Source of the DNA: Butyrivibrio sp. CB08
GTDB taxonomy: Bacteria; Bacillota; Clostridia; Lachnospirales; Lachnospiraceae
Reading direction: 5' to 3'
NCBI RefSeq assembly: GCF_003625485.1
Contig: NZ_RAIR01000003.1
Coordinates: 186,001-250,000, forward strand
DNA: 64,000 nucleotides
Shown here: positions 17,470 to 25,558 of the stretch, in pieces
Position numbering within the stretch: position 1 is the first letter of the stretch
Layout of the letters: each line of letters starts with the position of its first letter
Translations under genes and position numbers: made by a program
Notes under the pieces: generated by a model
What the model was told of the DNA's origin: nothing
The model's database searches: none
What the model saw: the letters and a program-made list of their open reading frames with translations, nothing else

Positions 17470-18154
17470 AATGCCACACTTCCTCTGTGTTCACAGCATC
17501 TCTGAAACTGTCTAAATCAGTAACGCCGCCCATAAAAGTAAGAGCATCATTCTCGCTGATAAAATCTCTGTCCACAGCAAAGCTATAGAGAGCCTGTGGG
17601 TCATAGTCTGCGCCGTGAATGTTCCTGCGTAAGAGCATTTCCTGTCTGCTATCACATCTATCTAGAGCACATAAGCGTTTTGCACTTTCCTCTAAACTGT
17701 TGATATGGTTTAAGATACTGTCTGTACTCTCTGCACCAAAGCGCACGCCCATCACATCGTTTTTCTTTGCAATCTCATCAAGGATAGACAAGCCTACTGG
17801 ACAATTCCTTAATGTGCGTGATGCCTGCTCTAGTTCATCCTTGCCGATGTTGTCGCGCATCTTGAGAGCCTGTAAGAGTGCAAGCTCCTCCGATGTTGGT
17901 GCTGTCATTGTCCTGCTCTTGGCTGTCTTTCGCATCTCATCAATGATAGTCAGAAATGCTGTGAGGCGTTCGTTCTGAAATGCCGCTATAGCATCCTTAC
18001 GCCTGTGTTCAATCGAATCCCTGTCCTTGTCGTAGCCTGCACTACCTCTGTACTTGTCAATCTTGGCAAGCTCTGCATCGTACTTGTCGTTAATCTCGTT
18101 TAATCCTTTTCTATACTTCATTGTTAAATCGTAAAACTGTTTTGTTCTGTTCAT
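17456..18154 (-). CDS. Element protein of unknown function, 232 aa
   Basis: I do not recognise this protein. The first 80 residues are strongly charged and helical (repeated Lys, Asp and Arg), suggesting a coiled coil. The rest is mixed alpha-helical without a known motif. A strong AGGAGG ribosome site precedes the ATG, 10 bases after the upstream gene. It belongs to the minus-strand operon of the element. Confidence 0.65.
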   Translation of the reverse strand: MNRTKQFYDLTMKYRKGLNEINDKYDAELAKIDKYRGSAGYDKDRDSIEHRRKDAIAAFQNERLTAFLTIIDEMRKTAKSRTMTAPTSEELALLQALKMRDNIGKDELEQASRTLRNCPVGLSILDEIAKKNDVMGVRFGAESTDSILNHINSLEESAKRLCALDRCDSRQEMLLRRNIHGADYDPQALYSFAVDRDFISENDALTFMGGVTDLDSFRDAVNTEEVWHYDNA

Positions 18155-18164
18155 AGTTCCCCTC

Positions 18165-18422
18165 CTAGTTTTTGTAATAGTTTTTTATGACTAGAGAATC
18201 GACTTTGACCTCAAAGACCGACTTTGTTGATTCTAGAGGCTCAAACCCACATTCTCTCATGACTTCTTGAAATTCAGTATCGCTTGAGTAAATACCTGTC
18301 ATGCGTTGAAACATGTGCTTTAACACGTAAGAATCAGCTTGTTTCCTAGTCATATCTGATAAGTATTTTCTTATCCATCCCACGCAAGCAAGCCGCTCGC
18401 GTTCATCCATGAATTTCTCCAT
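18165..18422 (-). CDS. Element protein of unknown function, 85 aa
   Basis: A small hydrophilic protein I cannot name. It could start at 18422 or at an in-frame ATG four codons on (18410), which has GGAG six bases before it. It follows a 116-base gap that holds a long inverted repeat, and is the first gene after that repeat. Confidence 0.55.
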   Translation of the reverse strand: MEKFMDERERLACVGWIRKYLSDMTRKQADSYVLKHMFQRMTGIYSSDTEFQEVMRECGFEPLESTKSVFEVKVDSLVIKNYYKN

Positions 18423-18450
18423 TTTCCTTTAGCTCCTGTACCTCTGAAAA

Positions 18451-18494
18451 CTCTGATATCTCTGATAGAATCAGAATAATCAGAGATATCAGAG
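18451..18494. repeat. 16-bp perfect inverted repeat built of TCTGAT units
   Basis: CTCTGATATCTCTGAT at 18451-18466 is the exact reverse complement of 18479-18494, with a 12-base spacer that itself contains ATCAGA. Further CTCTGA and CAGAG copies lie on both sides. It sits just after the end of the RepA-like gene. It could be a replication origin, a transcription hairpin or a protein binding site. Confidence 0.7.
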
Positions 18495-18538
18495 ATAAAA
18501 TATAGATACTATAAGTCTTAGTATTTATCCGTTTTCTA

Positions 18539-19738
18539 TCAGAGTTTTTCAAACTTGTGTATAGTTCCGTTTCCATTCTTTATCTGCTTGTATCTTATGC
18601 CCGATATAGATAACAGACGGATGATGCTCACAGAAAAGGTGTTTCTGTTTATCTTTCCGATAATCTGTGGGAGCTTGTTTGAGGTGTTGTAATCTAATAG
18701 CTCTTTACCAGTTCCGCTCCACTTGCCACCCTCCGCATTATCTATCAGATGCTTAACTGTGATGACGAGCGGATTGTTTGCGGCTTCATACTCATCATTC
18801 GTTCCGCAGTATCGCCATCGTGGGAAATCATCTTCAATAGCAAACTTTTGTAATGCAAGCCGCCTGCCTTGCACAGAAAAGGTGTGAGCACCTGTTTCTT
18901 GATTCTTGTAAAGCAACATCTCTCCATGAACTGTGGCGGAGATAACGTAAGAGCCTGCACCCGAACCGATTGTTTCTATAGTTCCTTTTCTCTTGGTATG
19001 TGAAACGTGATGAGCAACCACTAGAGCAATCTTGTATTGAGCCGCCAAGCGATTAAGTGTAAGCACATCCCTACGTTCTGTATCTGTGAAGTCCTCACCT
19101 TTTCGCCGCTTACTTCTTATCACACCAAACACATCAATCAAAATTATCTGAATGTCGGGATGCTTGCTCAAGTTCTCCTCTATAAGCTCTGTCAGTTCTC
19201 CGCCCTCAAGTGTGGGAGGAGAGTAGTCGAAATCCTCCAAGGTAGCAAAGTACAGATTTTCGGGCGGCTCATCGTAATTCAGAAACAGCTTTAATCTGCT
19301 CTCGAAGTCCAGTCGCTCATCTTCCAAAGCTAGATATAGAACGCTAGTCTTTACACATCGTTTTCCCATGAATAATCCACCTTTACAAAGAGCTAGTGCC
19401 ATCTGCATGAGCAATCTTGATTTACCCTCTTTAGGTGGACTATTCAACATGTAATGTCCGTTTGATAGTATCTGTGGAATAAAGAAAAATGGCTCGTTCA
19501 CATCCTCAAGGTCAATATCTTTTACAGAATTGCAGACTATTGGAGGTGCTTGCGCTCCATCATCTAACGCTCTTGTGATTACATACCTCAACTGATTTTC
19601 ATTGAGAGGATGCTTTTGCATTGAGTTCTCAAGTTTGACCTGTGCTAATACTGAATCCATATCATGGTGATATTTCCACAGTAACTTGCGCGTTAGCTGA
19701 TAAATAAATTTCTCGTTTTCATCCAAGCATCTCACCAC
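18539..19738 (-). CDS. RepA-like AAA ATPase (DNA replication helicase type)
   Basis: The 399-residue protein carries a RecA-fold ATPase like plasmid RepA helicases. Walker A is PPKEGKSRL near residue 101, an acidic motif LALEDE follows near 133, and Walker B IILIDVFG lies near 190. VVAHHVSHTKRKG near 226 and a GSGAGSY motif near 245 follow. The C-terminal part looks like a winged helix. It may unwind DNA for replication of the excised element. It starts at GTG two bases after the excisionase-like gene, and the exact start is uncertain. The repeat-rich region at its end may be its target. Confidence 0.78.
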   Translation of the reverse strand: MVRCLDENEKFIYQLTRKLLWKYHHDMDSVLAQVKLENSMQKHPLNENQLRYVITRALDDGAQAPPIVCNSVKDIDLEDVNEPFFFIPQILSNGHYMLNSPPKEGKSRLLMQMALALCKGGLFMGKRCVKTSVLYLALEDERLDFESRLKLFLNYDEPPENLYFATLEDFDYSPPTLEGGELTELIEENLSKHPDIQIILIDVFGVIRSKRRKGEDFTDTERRDVLTLNRLAAQYKIALVVAHHVSHTKRKGTIETIGSGAGSYVISATVHGEMLLYKNQETGAHTFSVQGRRLALQKFAIEDDFPRWRYCGTNDEYEAANNPLVITVKHLIDNAEGGKWSGTGKELLDYNTSNKLPQIIGKINRNTFSVSIIRLLSISGIRYKQIKNGNGTIHKFEKL

Positions 19739-19740
19739 CC

Positions 19741-19944
19741 TTATCCTGCGATAGAATCAAGATAAGCCTTTATCTTGCCTGTGTTGTAAAGCACCCTTTT
19801 TCCAATCTTCATGCGTGCTCCTGCTGATTTTGCAATTTCCTCTGCTGTCTGTCTTCCACAGGATAGAGCTTGCATGAGTTGTGGCATATCAAGCGATAAG
19901 GTGTCACACAGCAAAGTTCCGTCTTGTCTTCTTGTTGGATTCAT
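19741..19944 (-). CDS. Excisionase-like DNA-binding protein, 67 aa
   Basis: A small protein with a MerR/Xis-type helix-turn-helix: LSLDMPQLMQALSCGRQTAE followed by GARMKIGKRVLYNTGKIKAYL. Such proteins direct excision or activate element genes. I start it at the ATG of MNPTRRQDG, because GGAGG lies just upstream of this ATG inside a longer open frame. It is the first gene of the minus-strand operon with the RepA-like ATPase. A terminator-like hairpin lies upstream of it in the same direction. Confidence 0.7.
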   Translation of the reverse strand: MNPTRRQDGTLLCDTLSLDMPQLMQALSCGRQTAEEIAKSAGARMKIGKRVLYNTGKIKAYLDSIAG

Positions 19945-19979
19945 TTTATCCACCTCCATTTTTGTAGTTTTAGACAAAT

Positions 19980-20019
19980 AAAAAAGCCACAGTGCACAAA
20001 CAATCTGTGCTCCTGTGGC
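19980..20019 (-). terminator. Terminator-like hairpin in the leader of the excisionase operon
   Basis: On the minus strand GCCACAG-GAGCACA pairs with TGTGCAC-TGTGGC and is followed by TTTTTT. It lies about 40 bases upstream of the excisionase-like start, so it may end upstream transcripts or act as an attenuator of the element's operon. Confidence 0.7.
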
Positions 20020-20328
20020 ATCCTTAATCCGTGTTATGTTCTTTGTTACTTATCACTTACATCTTAATGTAGTAATGCACAGATATACAAGAGGCGGCAA
20101 TAAAGTTCTCTATTCTGCACAAACAAAAGTCCAAGACGTCAAAATGATTTTTAAATTTTCTTAAATTTCTATGTGCATTTTGCACACCCCAGTATTTATC
20201 TGCATTAACTACACCTTTTTGTACTACCAAAACTAATACCACTTAGCTCAAAAACAGGGTGAAAAGACGAAATTAGACGAAATGAGATAGTGCTGTGTGA
20301 ACGTTCAATAATCCGCATGGTTGACAAT
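20020..20328. other. Non-coding right end of the element, repeat-rich
   Basis: I see no gene here. The AT-rich stretch holds the 11-base direct repeat TGCACAAACAA (20116-20126, also at 19993-20003), the inverted repeat TGTGCA-TTT-TGCACA (20172-20186) and two AGACGAAAT-like repeats near 20260-20282. It lies between attR and the excisionase-like gene, where integrase and excisionase arm sites, the main promoter, or an origin would be expected. Confidence 0.5.
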
Positions 20329-20364
20329 AAAAAAGGCTCTCCGTGTATCAACACGAAAAGCCTT
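20329..20364 (-). terminator. Terminator after tRNA-Leu, supplied by the element
   Basis: On the minus strand AGGCT-TTT-CGTGT pairs with ACACG-GAG-AGCCT and is followed by TTTTTTA. It ends the tRNA transcript and lies inside the element, 9 bases beyond attR. Confidence 0.85.
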
Positions 20365-20373
20365 AAAATGTAC

Positions 20374-20453
<80 letters not shown>

Positions 20454-20497
20454 CTATAAGAAAATCCCTGATTCCTTGCGGAATAGGGATCTTGCAA

Positions 20498-20570
20498 TGA
20501 GACACGGGGGATTCGAACCCCCGACAACTTGATTAAAAGTCAAGTGCTCTACCACCTGAGCTAGTATCCC
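20498..20570 (-). tRNA. tRNA-Lys (UUU)
   Basis: The acceptor stem GGGATAC pairs with GTGTCTC. The anticodon stem is CTTGA/TCAAG with loop CTTTTAA, and the T arm is GGGGGTTCGAATCCCCC. Confidence 0.95.
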
Positions 20571-20630
20571 ATATAGATGGATGATGTTTCACCCAATAAA
20601 AATGCGGCTCAAAAAAATCTCAGCCGTTAG

Positions 20631-20702
20631 CAGGGCTAGCCGGATTCGAACCGTCGTATGCAGCAGTCAAAGTGCTGTGCCTTACCGCTTGGCGATAGCC
20701 CT
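20631..20702 (-). tRNA. tRNA-Gln (UUG)
   Basis: The acceptor stem AGGGCTA pairs with TAGCCCT, with discriminator G. The anticodon stem is CAGCA/TGCTG with loop CTTTGAC. A dedicated glutaminyl-tRNA synthetase is encoded at 58.8 kb. Confidence 0.95.
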
Positions 20703-20746
20703 GTATGCCTAACAATAGGATCCACAGTAAAAAACTCTGCTCGTAG

Positions 20747-20820
20747 GGTGGCTAGAGGGACTCGAACCCTCGGTCTCCAGAACCACAATCTGGCGCGTTA
20801 ACCAACTACGCTATAGCCAC
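20747..20820 (-). tRNA. tRNA-His (GUG)
   Basis: The acceptor stem GTGGCTA pairs with TAGCCAC. The anticodon loop is TTGTGGT. A G is present at position -1 (base 20821), as tRNA-His requires. Confidence 0.95.
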
Positions 20821-20837
20821 CATATTAGTGTTTTATA

Positions 20838-20878
20838 CAAAAAATAGCATTCATGCAATTACTTGCAGAAATGCTATT
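20838..20878 (-). terminator. Terminator inside the tRNA cluster
   Basis: On the minus strand AATAGCATT pairs with AATGCTATT, with an inner TGCAA/TTGCA stem, followed by six T. It splits the cluster into Pro-Gly-Arg and His-Gln-Lys-Leu units. Confidence 0.75.
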
Positions 20879-20907
20879 GCAAGTGCTTAGCAACTGTATA
20901 AAACTAA

Positions 20908-20981
<74 letters not shown>

Positions 20982-20986
20982 ATGAG

Positions 20987-21057
20987 AGCGGGTGATGGGA
21001 ATCGAACCCACGTATCCAGCTTGGAAGGCTGGTGTTCTACCATTGAACTACACCCGC
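20987..21057 (-). tRNA. tRNA-Gly (UCC)
   Basis: The acceptor stem GCGGGTG pairs with CACCCGC, with discriminator T. The anticodon stem is CCAGC/GCTGG with loop CTTCCAA. Confidence 0.95.
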
Positions 21058-21081
21058 GTACGGTAATAATCCTTAAAAAAG

Positions 21082-21156
21082 TCGGGGTGACAGGATTCGA
21101 ACCTGCGACCCCCTGCTCCCAAAGCAGGTGCTCTAGCCAAGCTGAGCCACACCCCG
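21082..21156 (-). tRNA. tRNA-Pro (UGG)
   Basis: The acceptor stem CGGGGTG pairs with CACCCCG. The anticodon stem is CCTGC/GCAGG with loop TTTGGGA. It is the first tRNA after the promoter. Confidence 0.95.
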
Positions 21157-21197
21157 TTGATCTTAGTTACAAAGGCTAAAACCGTAACGCAAGAGAT

Positions 21198-21227
21198 ATT
21201 ATATAATGGTCGGTCATGGATTGTCAA
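21198..21227 (-). promoter_or_regulatory. Strong promoter of the tRNA cluster
   Basis: On the minus strand a perfect TTGACA (21222-21227) and a perfect TATAAT (21198-21203) are 18 bases apart, as expected for highly expressed tRNA genes. Confidence 0.88.
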
Positions 21228-21276
21228 CACGTTTTTTATCTTTTTTTTAATGTGCCGCAAACGCCCGTAAATAGAG

Positions 21277-21282
21277 TATAAT
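21277..21282 (+). promoter_or_regulatory. -10 element of the MATE gene, next to its ATG
   Basis: A perfect TATAAT ends 7 bases before the ATG at 21290. No ribosome site is present, so a leaderless transcript is predicted. Confidence 0.6.
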
Positions 21283-21289
21283 CATCATT

Positions 21290-22648
21290 ATGAAGAAAGT
21301 AAATATCACAGAAGGCCCCATTTGGAAAAACATGCTGGCTTATTTTTCAGCATTACTTTTGGGAGCCTTTTTCCAACAATTCTACAATACAATAGATGCG
21401 GTCATAGTGGGCAGAGCTGTCAGCAGTGATGCTCTTGGCGCTGTGGGCGGATCAGCTGCCACAGTGGTATCTCTTTTCCTGGGATTCTTCCTGGGATTGT
21501 CCTCTGGAGCTACCGTTGTCATATCCCAATTCTATGGTGCAGTTAATAAAGAGGCTGTTGAGAAGGCTGTTCACACGGCTCTGGCACTGGCTCTTGTGGG
21601 AGGTGCCATTATTACGGCGATAGGATACGCTATTTCGCCCTGGGTCATCGGAGTTATGAAGACACCTGTTGAGCAGTCTGAAGCGGCTACATTGTACCTT
21701 AGAATCTATTTTTTGGGTATGATCCCGAATCTGGTCTACAATATGGGAGCCGGAATACTAAGAGCCGTAGGAGACTCCAAGAGGCCTCTGATAGTCCTTA
21801 TCGTCAGCTGTTTTGTGAACATATTCTTTGACGTGCTGTTTGTCATAACCCTTGGAATGGGCAAGAGAGGTGATAAATACGGTGTTATTGCCGTTGCAGT
21901 AGCAACTATCCTCTGTCAGCTGATAAGCGCTGTTATCGTAATAATCATGCTGATGAGATCAAGGGATATGCACAGACTCTATCTTAAGCGGATCAGGTTT
22001 GATATGCCGATGCTTGGAAGGATCATAAGGATCGGGCTTCCGGCAGGTTTTCAGACCACTATGTACACCTTATCCAACATGCTGATACAGGCTGCCATCA
22101 ATGGCTTTGGTAAGGATGCAGCGGCTGCGTGGGCTGCCTATGGCAAGATAGATGTGCTTTTCTGGATGACGCAGAACAGCCTGGGAACAGCTATCACCAC
22201 CTTTGCAGGGCAGAACTTTGGCGCAGGCAGAAACGACAGAGTGCGTAAGTGCGTTAAGCAGGGATTTATCATCTCTGTTGCGATCACCATTCCGCTTACG
22301 ATACTTTTGATTATCTACGGAGAATTCCTTCTTAAGATATTCGTAACCAACGAGGCGGTAATCGCTATAGGATACCAGATGATAAAGTTCCTTGCTCCTT
22401 TCTATATCACATACATTGGAGTTGAGGTCTTTACCGGAACCCTAAGAGGTCTTGGAGATGCCCTTCGTCCTATGTTTATCACTTTAAGTGGTATCTGTGT
22501 TTTGAGGGTTTGCTGGATACTGTTTGCATTCCCATTTAATCCGACCATCGAGATGGTTGAGACCAGCTATCCTATTACCTGGATCACCACATCGACACTG
22601 TTTGCGATCTACTATTCATACTATGTAAGAAAAAATAATATCCGGTGA
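21290..22648 (+). CDS. MATE-family multidrug/Na+ antiporter
   Basis: A 452-residue inner-membrane exporter with about 12 hydrophobic helices arranged as two MatE halves. The N-terminus is typical of clostridial members (TEGPIWKNMLAYFSALLLGAFFQQFYNTID), and the second half carries GLPAGFQTTMYTLSN near residue 250 and TFAGQNFGAGR near 303. It would couple Na+ or H+ entry to export of cationic compounds; the substrate is unknown. It is a single gene with a terminator after it, reading away from the tRNA cluster. The lack of a ribosome site and the close TATAAT box suggest leaderless translation. Confidence 0.92.
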   Translation: MKKVNITEGPIWKNMLAYFSALLLGAFFQQFYNTIDAVIVGRAVSSDALGAVGGSAATVVSLFLGFFLGLSSGATVVISQFYGAVNKEAVEKAVHTALALALVGGAIITAIGYAISPWVIGVMKTPVEQSEAATLYLRIYFLGMIPNLVYNMGAGILRAVGDSKRPLIVLIVSCFVNIFFDVLFVITLGMGKRGDKYGVIAVAVATILCQLISAVIVIIMLMRSRDMHRLYLKRIRFDMPMLGRIIRIGLPAGFQTTMYTLSNMLIQAAINGFGKDAAAAWAAYGKIDVLFWMTQNSLGTAITTFAGQNFGAGRNDRVRKCVKQGFIISVAITIPLTILLIIYGEFLLKIFVTNEAVIAIGYQMIKFLAPFYITYIGVEVFTGTLRGLGDALRPMFITLSGICVLRVCWILFAFPFNPTIEMVETSYPITWITTSTLFAIYYSYYVRKNNIR

Positions 22649-22664
22649 TTTTCGGAGTAAAAAG

Positions 22665-22696
22665 AAAGCCGAGGGTTTGAATCCCTCGGCTTTTTT
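22665..22696. terminator. Bidirectional terminator between the MATE and PBP1A genes
   Basis: AAAGCCGAGGG pairs with CCCTCGGCTTT around a 7-base loop, with T6 on the plus side. The A run on the other side lets it serve the convergent gene too. Confidence 0.92.
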
Positions 22697-22735
22697 GTAT
22701 GTGTTTTATTTGACGCGATTGCGCTATGTGTCTGC

Positions 22736-25465
22736 TTAGTTACCAGCAGCTACGTTCTCAGGAACGGTATCCAAAACTGTCTCCTGAGCTGGAGCTGGAG
22801 CCTCTCCTCCTGCCTCTGCGGCTGCGGCTGCTGCGGCGGCAGCTGCCTGGTTTAGAAGTTCCTGCTCTCCGGCGATTATGCCCTCAATTCCCTCCTGGGA
22901 CATGTATTCCGGAGTATGTCTGCACTGGTTGAGAACTGTGACAGTGTTGCCGTTCTCGTCAGTTGTGGTAGTATACGCTGAATTAGAAGGATTGTAATCA
23001 ACAAATCCTGACTGAAGTGCTGGTGGCACCTCAGGTGTAAGCTCAAATACACCAGCTGCCTTAAATGGGCAGGTCTCGCAGGCTGGGCATCCATCAAGTG
23101 CACAGATGGTTCCTGCGTAGTGAACATCACAGCTCTCTGTTGGAACAGTTCCCTCTTCAAAGTACTCTGAATATACGGCTCCGTCGCAAAGTCCTGCGAT
23201 TGGCTGTTTTCCGGATCTTGAGCAAACAGCTGCGGAGGTTATGCCACTTGGAATGGTGAAGGATGAATATGGAAGCCCTTCGTGAACTCTTTCCATAACC
23301 TTGCGCCACATGGTCTTTGACAGGTTCTTTTCAGCAGAAGCTGTCATCTTGGCGTTGTTGTCGTAGCCAGTCCATGTTGTTGCTGTGTAATAGTTGGTAT
23401 ATCCTGCAAACCAAACGTCGTTGTAGTCTGATGTTGTACCTGTCTTACCTGCGATGGCAGTTGAACCGAAGTTAACTGATCCACCAGTACCGCTGGTTAC
23501 AACGTCCTGCATGGCGCTTGTAAGAAGGAAAGCAGTAGTCTCTTTTATAATACGTTTTGACTGAACCTCTGTATTATCAAGGACTACATTGCCGTCGTGA
23601 TCTACAACCTTGGTGTAGAGCTTGGGCTTGGTGTAAACACCGCCATTGGCGATGGCTGCATAAGCTGCATTGAGCTCTATGTTCTTAACACCGTATGTCA
23701 GACCACCAAGAGCAGTGGACTGCTGAATATCTGAGTAAACCTGACCGTTGATGGTTACATTCTCTGCAAGGGTTGTGAATCCAAAGTTCTTGAGGTAATC
23801 AAATCCAAGCTGAGGAGTGATAAGTGTAAGAGCCTCAACGGCGATAACGTTCATGGAATCTCTGATGGCGCTTCTTACGTTGTTAAGACCTCTGTATTCA
23901 GATCCCCACCAGTTTCTAACAAGGGTTCCGTTTGTATAAGCAAATGGAGCATCGTTAAATACTGTAGCAAGTGTAAGTCCCGCGCTGTCGATACCAGGTG
24001 CATAGGTTGAAAGAACCTTGTATGTAGAACCTGGCTGACGGTAGGTATCTGTAGCACGGTTAAGGGTTCTGCTGGCTGTCTTCTGGCCGCGGCCACCCAC
24101 CATTGCTACGATGTAACCTGTGCTCTGTTCCTCAACAGTGATGGATACCTGAGGCTGAGGAGTAAGGGTGATGTTCTCGCCAAGGACCTCGTCGTCGGAA
24201 CCAACAACCACAGACTTATATTCCTCGATAGCAGCTTCTGCTGACTCGTGGGAGTCATAGAGCATGTTGAAGGAGCTCTTTTGCTGCTTGAAATAAGACT
24301 GGAACATCTCGCTTGAATGGTTGGTAACTGTTCCGTCAGGAGCCTTAACTGAGAGCTCATAGCTTAACAGATACTTGGTGCCCTCAGGATAGTTGCTCTC
24401 ATCCATGAATACTTCGTCGCAGATCCTCTGAATCTGAGGGTTCTGAGTTGAATATACCTTAAGACCGCCACTGTAAAGAAGAGTGTAGGCCTGAGTCTCG
24501 TTGTAGCCTGCGGCGATAAGATCCTCTAATACGTCGTTGGTCAAAGCGTCAACGAAGTAGGAGTTGATGGTGGTGTCTCCGCCTGTCTCCTGGTTGACGT
24601 TCTGGATCCTTGAATAAACGTCATCTGTCATGGCCTTATCGTATTCGATCTGAGTGATATAACCCTGCTCAAGCATGTTGCGAAGGACCTTGTCGCGACG
24701 CTCCACGTTCTTGTCCGGGTGAGTGATCGGGTTGAATTTACTTGGGTTCTGTGTGATACCTGCGATAACTGCGCACTCTGAAAGAGTGAGGTCGCTTACC
24801 GGTTTGTTGAAATAACGAAGTGATGCGGCCTGAACGCCAAGAGTATTCTGTCCAAGGTTGATGGTGTTCATGTAGTTAAGGAGGATATCTTCCTTACTCA
24901 TGGTCTTCTCAAGCTGCACAGCCAGGTACTGCTCCTGGATCTTACGCTTAACACTCTCTACGAAGGACTCATCTGTCCATCCGGAGAATACGTTGTTCTT
25001 AAGAAGCTGCTGAGTAATGGTACTGGCACCCTGAGAGAAGTTCCTGCTTGTAATACCTACAAAAGCAGCTCTGACAATACCCTGAACGTCGATTCCGTTG
25101 TGCTCGTAGAATCTTGCATCCTCGATGGCAACAAACGCGTGGGTAAGGTTCTCGGGGATCATATCCCAGGTTACAGGAATTCTGTTTGAATCCGTCGAAA
25201 CCAGCTTGGCAATCTGATTGCCGTCTGTGTCATAGACGAAAGTAGAGAAACCTGTTGGTGTAACATCAATATTGGAAATGTCGGGAGCTCCGTCTTTGAT
25301 TCCGTTGAATACGCCAATTCCAGCGCTGGTGCCAATAACCACCATGCCAATGATAAGCGCAAGCAGAATATAGAATCCAAAAAGACTAAACTTCTTGCCC
25401 CATTTATCGGTACCGGAGTTCAGATTTCTTGCCTGCTGAACGATACCTCTTTTACCGTAGTTCAT
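22736..25465 (-). CDS. pbpA: Penicillin-binding protein 1A (bifunctional transglycosylase/transpeptidase)
   Basis: This class A PBP polymerises and cross-links peptidoglycan. The 909-residue protein has one membrane anchor (about residues 27-50). The GT51 domain has the catalytic Glu in IEDARFYEHNGID near residue 115 and QGASTITQQLLKN near 147. The transpeptidase has STYK near 481, SMN near 530 and KTGTT near 673. The C-terminal part has several Cys residues (CALDGCPACETC) and ends in a long Ala/Glu/Pro-rich tail with a run of nine alanines, probably disordered and outside. The segment between the two catalytic domains is larger than in basic PBP1A proteins. Its promoter region is shared with the divergent yigZ gene. 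Confidence 0.93.
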   Translation of the reverse strand: MNYGKRGIVQQARNLNSGTDKWGKKFSLFGFYILLALIIGMVVIGTSAGIGVFNGIKDGAPDISNIDVTPTGFSTFVYDTDGNQIAKLVSTDSNRIPVTWDMIPENLTHAFVAIEDARFYEHNGIDVQGIVRAAFVGITSRNFSQGASTITQQLLKNNVFSGWTDESFVESVKRKIQEQYLAVQLEKTMSKEDILLNYMNTINLGQNTLGVQAASLRYFNKPVSDLTLSECAVIAGITQNPSKFNPITHPDKNVERRDKVLRNMLEQGYITQIEYDKAMTDDVYSRIQNVNQETGGDTTINSYFVDALTNDVLEDLIAAGYNETQAYTLLYSGGLKVYSTQNPQIQRICDEVFMDESNYPEGTKYLLSYELSVKAPDGTVTNHSSEMFQSYFKQQKSSFNMLYDSHESAEAAIEEYKSVVVGSDDEVLGENITLTPQPQVSITVEEQSTGYIVAMVGGRGQKTASRTLNRATDTYRQPGSTYKVLSTYAPGIDSAGLTLATVFNDAPFAYTNGTLVRNWWGSEYRGLNNVRSAIRDSMNVIAVEALTLITPQLGFDYLKNFGFTTLAENVTINGQVYSDIQQSTALGGLTYGVKNIELNAAYAAIANGGVYTKPKLYTKVVDHDGNVVLDNTEVQSKRIIKETTAFLLTSAMQDVVTSGTGGSVNFGSTAIAGKTGTTSDYNDVWFAGYTNYYTATTWTGYDNNAKMTASAEKNLSKTMWRKVMERVHEGLPYSSFTIPSGITSAAVCSRSGKQPIAGLCDGAVYSEYFEEGTVPTESCDVHYAGTICALDGCPACETCPFKAAGVFELTPEVPPALQSGFVDYNPSNSAYTTTTDENGNTVTVLNQCRHTPEYMSQEGIEGIIAGEQELLNQAAAAAAAAAAEAGGEAPAPAQETVLDTVPENVAAGN

Positions 25466-25543
25466 ACTAATTCCTCGCTAAAAAGATTTAAAACTATACT
25501 ATTATATCATAATTGACTTTTATGGTCTAATTGTGGGCTGTTA

Positions 25544-25552
25544 TGCTATACT
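25544..25552 (+). promoter_or_regulatory. Extended -10 promoter of the yigZ gene, next to its ATG
   Basis: TGCTATACT ends 6 bases before the ATG at 25559. There is no ribosome site, so the mRNA is likely leaderless. Confidence 0.6.
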
Positions 25553-25558
25553 ACTGCT

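Noticed and set aside
20328..20372. A second copy of the attachment core beside attR
   Set aside because: The AATCCGCATG at about 20310-20319 shares only ten bases with sequence at attL and is too short to support another att site.
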